This document shows positions 59,641 to 64,000 of a DNA stretch of 64,000 bases, in pieces. A model generated the notes under the pieces. It had not been told where the DNA came from, ran no database searches, and saw only the letters and a list, made by a program, of their open reading frames with translations. Position numbers and translations under genes: made by a program. The stretch is from Thamnaconus septentrionalis (taxonomy: Eukaryota; Chordata; Actinopteri; Tetraodontiformes; Monacanthidae): positions 22,182,040-22,246,039 of the forward strand of contig CM020504.1 of assembly GCA_009823395.1 (NCBI GenBank). The letters are read 5' to 3'. Positions within the stretch are counted from its first letter, which is position 1. Each line of letters starts with the position of its first letter.

Positions 59641-61647
59641 GCAGTTCTGTGTGACTGAGAGGTCTCTGGCTTGTCCAGATACCTCAGCTGTGGACCATCA
59701 CACTCTTATTACGAGTAAAATGAGTGATGATGGAGCATTTACTGCACGTGTCCGACATCCCAAAAAATGTCTTATTTTTTATATACAGACATCCATTTTA
59801 GATGTGAGTCACCTCATGAAAATGTATCCTTCAAATCCCTAAATTAGCCTGAGCCTGACTGTGTTGTCATTGTGTTTTATTGTTATTATTTGCGTTCATT
59901 CTGCATTAAAATACAATTTGTCGCATCACATTCATGGCTGCTGTCGCTGTGGCTGAGCACGTTTGGAAACCGGCAAAGTCTCTTTTAGCACTGGACCGTA
60001 GCTTTACTCCCACTGATTTGGCATCTCTGGAGCCGCTGAGCTGAATGTGGAAACCTAAGGCGGAAATGTAACTTAAATGGACTGGGTAATAATGTATTCC
60101 TGGCTGCCAGGAAACAGTTGGTGAATTGGTCTCTGGCTACTTCCTCCAGGCCAGTGCTGGACGTTGCTGAACACTGAGATATATTGTGACAAAGCACAAG
60201 GAGGGAGAGGGAGGCAAGCAGGCAGGCAGAGACATATAAAACGAGCAAGGAGTGAAAACAAAAATGCAGCCCAGCCAAAAAGCGTCGCCGTCCAATGGGC
60301 ACGTCAGGTTTTGGCCTTTCATTGCTTTTTCCTGTGTAAACAATCAAACTCCGCCTGCCGTGCGGGAGGCTGCACGGTTGCAATACAAAGCAGGAAAGCT
60401 TCTCTTGTAGTCGTCCAAGTCGCTCTGGTCTTCACGCCAGTCAATTTGCAATTGAATGCACACATCGATGTAAATGTAAAGATGAAAAACACACACCGTA
60501 CTGTGAGGTTGCTTTATTAACTGCCAACAATAATAGTAATAAGGACCAAATAGCCTCAGCAGCCACCTTAGCAGCTAGAACATTCAACTGCTTGTTTGCA
60601 CAAATGGCTAATCAGCCACTCACAACCACATCAATAACAGTAAATCACCAGACATATTAACTACAGGTTTTCAGTCCGGCTCAACATGAACTTGACGTCA
60701 TTTACATCATATTCCCTATTTCCCAGGTCGACGCCTCCACGGCAAATAACACAAATTCTTGTTCCACAGCACCAGCACACGGATTTATTTGATCGTATGA
60801 GCGTGACTATCATGCAGAGGGTGGAGGGGTGAGGGCGTGTCTGAAGTCTCAAACACCTCTTTCGGGGATGTGGAAAGTCACCTATTCCGCAGACAACAGG
60901 GGCCAGTCCCCCCGCCGCCTTTGAATTTGGAGTTTGCTCTCAAAACACTTTCCGAGCGAGTGAGACCGAAATAATTGCTGCGCCGTTCTAATCCCAACGC
61001 TGCTGCTGAGCTTTGGACCTGGCTGGGTTTTGGCGAGAGGAGTCTCTCCCCATGTGGTGTGGCAGCCTGCGACCGGTCTCGGTGGCACCTCCCGGATGCC
61101 AAATTGTGAAAGGAAAGGTCATTTATACGGCAGACACAGTGGCGGTGGTGGTGGTGATGGTGGGGAGGGAAACACCCAGGTGTCTGCAGGAGAAGCAGCC
61201 TGTGTCACCCTGGCAGTCGTACATCCTTTATGGATGGTGGCAACTCGGCTGTAAAACCTTTATCGGCTGCCGGGGCCGCGCTTCGCAAAATGCCATTTCT
61301 CTCCTTCACAGTTTGCCATCTCTGCAGAGCCACAACCTATCAACTGGCCTTTTTTCCTTCTCTGTCCAGACTAAATGCATCAAATTTCCAGTTTCTCTCC
61401 CCACTGACGTGCCTGCCGTGCGGCGTTCTGACGCACACACGTGAATGATTCACTTACAAGCAATAGTTCATGCAATGAAGCGTACTTAAATAGCCACAAT
61501 ATTCAATTTTTTTTCCCCCTTCATGCCTGCTGGCCGTTCCAGGACTCTGTTGGCTCTTTGAGCAGGTGATGCATTTTGGCTTCAAGCAGGCAGCCAAAAG
61601 CACAGCGGTGGGAAAATGACAAACGGACAACAGAGGAGCAGTGGACC
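59641..61647. other. 2 kb of unique non-coding DNA
   Basis: No gene was recognised. The frames at 60164-60520, 59985-60383 and 61013-61444 are unsupported by any domain. A (GGT)n-like run at 61140-61160 is short. Confidence 0.48.
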
Positions 61648-61681
61648 TCCCACCCCCACCCCACCCCCCAACATCCCCACT

Positions 61682-61729
<48 letters not shown>
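61648..61729. repeat. C-run tract followed by (CA)23
   Basis: 61648-61683 is CCCACCCCCACCCCACCCCC-type sequence, giving G-quadruplex potential on the minus strand. It runs directly into a perfect CA array (61684-61729). Confidence 0.95.
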
Positions 61730-61730
<1 letters not shown>

Positions 61731-61794
61731 TTAGCATGTGTCATAAGTCCAACAGCAGTCTGGGTTCTGTGGGGTTTTCTGTTCAGCTGCATCT

Positions 61795-62670
61795 GCAAGT
61801 GTTTGCCCCACTTGTTTGTCACACTTAAACGTGTCAGATCACCAAACAAGGTTTTGAGCGTGAACCACCTCATGCCACAACATCTCAATAGGATTCAGGT
61901 CAGGACTTTGACTAGCCCACTCCAAAGTCTTCATTTTGTTTTTCTTCAGCCACTCAGAGGAGGACTTGTTGGTGTGTTTTGGATCATTGTCCTGCTGCAG
62001 CAGAACCCAAGTTCTTTTTAAGTCGAGGTCACAGATGGTCGGACATTATCCTTCAGGATTTTTTGGTAAAAGGCAGAATTCATGGTTCCATTTATCACAG
62101 CAAGACGTCCAGGTCCTGAAGAAGCAACACAGCTCCAGACCATCACACCACAATCATATTTTCATGATGGTACGATCGATCTTTCAGTTTTTTCCCAAAA
62201 GTCTTAGGGATCATCAAGATGTTTTTTGGCAAAATTGAGATGAGTCTTAATGTTTTTGCTCAGCAGTGGTTTTCGTTTTGGAACTCTGCCATGCAGGCCA
62301 TTTTTGCAGATTCTCTCTACTATGGTGGAGCTATGAACACTGATCTTAATGAGGAAAATAAGGCCTGCAGTTCTTTGGATGGTGTTGTGAGGTCTTTTGT
62401 GACCTCTTGGATGAGTCGTCACTGCGCTCTTGGGGTAATTTTGTTTGGCAGCCCACTCCTGGGAAGGTTCACCACTGTTCCATGTTTTTGCCATTTGTGG
62501 ATTATGGCTTTCATTGTCATTGGCTGGAGTCCCAAAGTTTTAGAAATAGCTTTATAACCTTTCCCAGACTGATAGATCTTGAACACTTTTGTTTTCATTT
62601 ATTCCTAAATTTCTTAAGCTCTCTGCATGATCTAGGTCTAACCTTTGAGGTCTACTTGACTTCTGACAGT
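61795..62670 (-). pseudogene. Tc1-like transposase pseudogene
   Basis: Minus-strand translation in shifting frames follows a fish Tc1/mariner transposase. The start codon is at 62626-62628. An HTH-type region is followed by KNGLHGRVPKRKPLL (about 62276-62320) and LNFAKKHLDDP (about 62204-62236), then by SGPGRLAVINGTMN (about 62082-62124). DNDPKH (about 61971-61988) and [11 protein letters not shown] (about 61878-61910) supply the second Asp and the Glu of the DDE triad. The WTDE block with the first catalytic Asp is missing, in a deletion near 62175-62190. Stops and frameshifts elsewhere also disable it. The terminal inverted repeats were not identified. Confidence 0.88.
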
Positions 62671-63081
62671 GCGTCTCGTATTGGCGGTGCTGTCAAGTGG
62701 GATTCTTTCAAAAAAATTGCAGCGCAAGATGGCAGCTAACTAGGAGCAAGACCCTGGCTCTATTAATATTCTTATATACATGTAACCCGGTTAAAAATAT
62801 CTAAATAACCTAATACTATTTCTATATTATAAAATAGAAATTGGGTTAAAAAGGTTGTTTTTCCAGTTATTTTTGTTAAAATGTTTAGCAGGTGTTTTAA
62901 CAGTGTGTTTGTTTGTTTATTGTACTGCACGGAAACCATGGAAACAGTCGGAATCAGCAGTGAGAGGGTTAACCATCACCGGCCGGGACGGTACTTAAGG
63001 AAGAGGTGTGCTTAACGAGTTTCAAATAGAGAACTAGGTTCTGTACATTCTGAGTGTATTATAATTTATAAGTGAAATAGA
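62671..63081. other. Non-coding DNA between the Tc1 remnant and a SINE
   Basis: No gene was recognised. It contains GGTTAAAAA/GGGTTAAAAAGG words near 62789 and 62843 and a GGTACTTAAGGAAG block near 62990. It could be part of an older repeat, but no boundary is visible. Confidence 0.45.
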
Positions 63082-63481
63082 ATTAAATATTCATTCATTC
63101 ATTCATTCATTCATTCATCTTCTATACCCGCTTATTCCTGTTCAGGGTCACGGGGGTCTGCTGGAGCCTCTCCCAGCTGTCATAGGGCGAAGGCAGGGTG
63201 ACACCCTGGACAAGTCGCCAGTTCATCGCAGGGCCACATAGAGACAAACAACCATTCACACTCACATGCACACCTACGGACAATTTAGAATGTTCAATTG
63301 ACCTCACATGCATGTTTTTGGACTGTGGGAGGAAGCCGGAGAACCCGGAGAGAACCCACGCAGAACATGCAAACTCCACACAGAAAGGTCCCAGGCCCGG
63401 GCCCCGGAGTCGAACCCATGACCTTCTTGCTGTGAGGCGGCAGCGCTAACCACTGCGCCACCGTGTCGCATAAATAAATAT
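63081..63481 (-). mobile_element. tRNA-derived SINE (V-SINE type), young copy
   Basis: By eye it shows about 11 substitutions against the copy at 19,976-20,368, plus a 10 bp deletion of ACACGGGGAG at about 63364, a roughly 97% match. The A-box-like and B-box-like elements are intact (B box on the minus strand at 63406-63417) and the (TGAA)n tail lies at 63091-63118. A probable target-site duplication is AATTAAATAT at 63081-63090 and AAATAAATAT at 63472-63481 (9 of 10); this is AT-rich and therefore tentative. The plus- and minus-strand frames across the body are the same as at the other copy and are not genes. Confidence 0.9.
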
Positions 63482-64000
63482 TTATAGAGTTATTTATTTA
63501 AATATAAATAAGTAAATAGTTAAAACCCATTTAATTAAAGAGAGATCCAAAACACAACAAACCAAGTATATAAGAACATTGATATTAAAAGAACTCAAAA
63601 GCCCTGCCCTCATTGGCATAACATATTGAGGGGGGCTCCCATTCAGCAGTAAGTCAGAAAGAAACAAGAGCATTCAATGCATACTTACCAGACAGGAGCA
63701 AACCACTGAAATTTGCTGCTGTTTGCATTTAATTTTCACATGTGAAGTGATTGTGTCTATTTTGGACACTGAGGGGCGGTAACCAGAGGCACATGGTGGT
63801 ATATATAGAGGGCACAGTTGACAGGCAGAGAGAGAGGCACGGGTAGGGAACAGTTCCCACCAGATCTCAAACACTGAATAGAAAACCTGCTGCGTTTCCT
63901 CATCCATTGGTCGAATCCAAAACTGCTTAAAGGAACTGGTAATTCTGTTTGGTCTTGGGTCTGCGTTGGATCTCTCTACTGATGGGGTGGCAGATGAGAA
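63482..64000. other. Right-edge sequence with TATA-like motif
   Basis: GGTGGTATATATAGAGG at 63796-63812 is a good TATA-box match on the plus strand. ATACTTACCAGACAG at 63681-63695 reads on the minus strand as CTGTCTG|GTAAGTAT, a strong splice donor. It terminates a 77-codon minus-strand frame with no known domain. The two signals point in opposite directions and neither is backed by a recognisable exon. The sequence could be part of an LTR or another repeat cut by the window end. Confidence 0.3.

Noticed and set aside
59612..59840. Possible exon after a polypyrimidine tract ending in GCAG
   Set aside because: The tract is a poly-T run. The frame downstream has no domain and no donor I trust.
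63681..63710. U1 snRNA pseudogene
   Set aside because: Only ATACTTACC and a following CAGG match. The stem-loop regions expected afterwards are absent.

Overview
The window looks like intergenic or deep intronic DNA from a teleost fish. I found no convincing exon of a cellular protein-coding gene, no rRNA and no free-standing tRNA. The evidence for a fish is the extreme density of (CA)n/(GT)n microsatellites (about twenty arrays in 64 kb), three good copies and one decayed copy of a tRNA-derived SINE with a V-SINE-type centre, a fish-type L2 LINE whose ORF1 has an esterase-like domain, a fish Tc1-like transposase remnant and several short non-autonomous DNA transposons. Almost all longer open frames are readings through microsatellites, which give Cys-Val or His-Thr runs, or chance frames.

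Layout. 1-13,000: single-copy-looking DNA with GT/CA, CCT and TAGA arrays, one decayed short DNA transposon (2489-2950) and a striking G-run cluster (10411-10536). 13,053-13,584: a 532 bp terminal-inverted-repeat element at a TA target. 14,400-19,400: more microsatellites, ending in three GT-rich tracts and one CA tract within 600 bp. 19,964-20,380: a young SINE with a perfect 12 bp target-site duplication. 21,000-23,830: TC, AGATC and TTA arrays, the last inside a decayed element. 28,146-28,453: an old SINE in the opposite orientation. 31,000-34,500: GC-rich, conserved-looking unique DNA and a perfect 15 bp hairpin beside a TA array. 34,900-35,345: a LINE 3' tail. 36,255-36,601: a 17 bp direct repeat enclosing about 310 bp that ends in (CA)n. 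40,739-41,068: a second SINE. 45,931-46,202: a decayed MITE and a hairpin.

50,159-55,593 is the richest part. An LTR-like sequence is followed by a degraded, nearly full-length L2 LINE. Its esterase-type ORF1 is broken. Its ORF2 keeps half of the endonuclease, the reverse transcriptase with YADD, and the C-terminal domain. The L2 is interrupted by a (TA)n tract and by an 856 bp DNA transposon with long terminal inverted repeats and a 9 bp target-site duplication. 57,665-58,400 holds two more short DNA-element remnants. 61,795-62,670 is a Tc1-like transposase pseudogene lacking the segment with its first catalytic aspartate. 63,082-63,481 is a third SINE, about 97% identical by eye to the one at 20 kb. 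The last 300 bases hold a TATA-like motif and a minus-strand splice-donor-like site that cannot be resolved at the window edge.

There is no operon or pathway here. What can be read is a history of insertions: old L2, Tc1 and MITE copies, a DNA transposon inside the L2, and younger SINEs. Several AT-motif-rich unique stretches resemble vertebrate conserved non-coding elements, but that cannot be shown without alignment. I did not find evidence for a new biological system. The most informative items are the nested transposon, the direct-repeat-flanked insertion at 36 kb and the G-run cluster at 10.4 kb.
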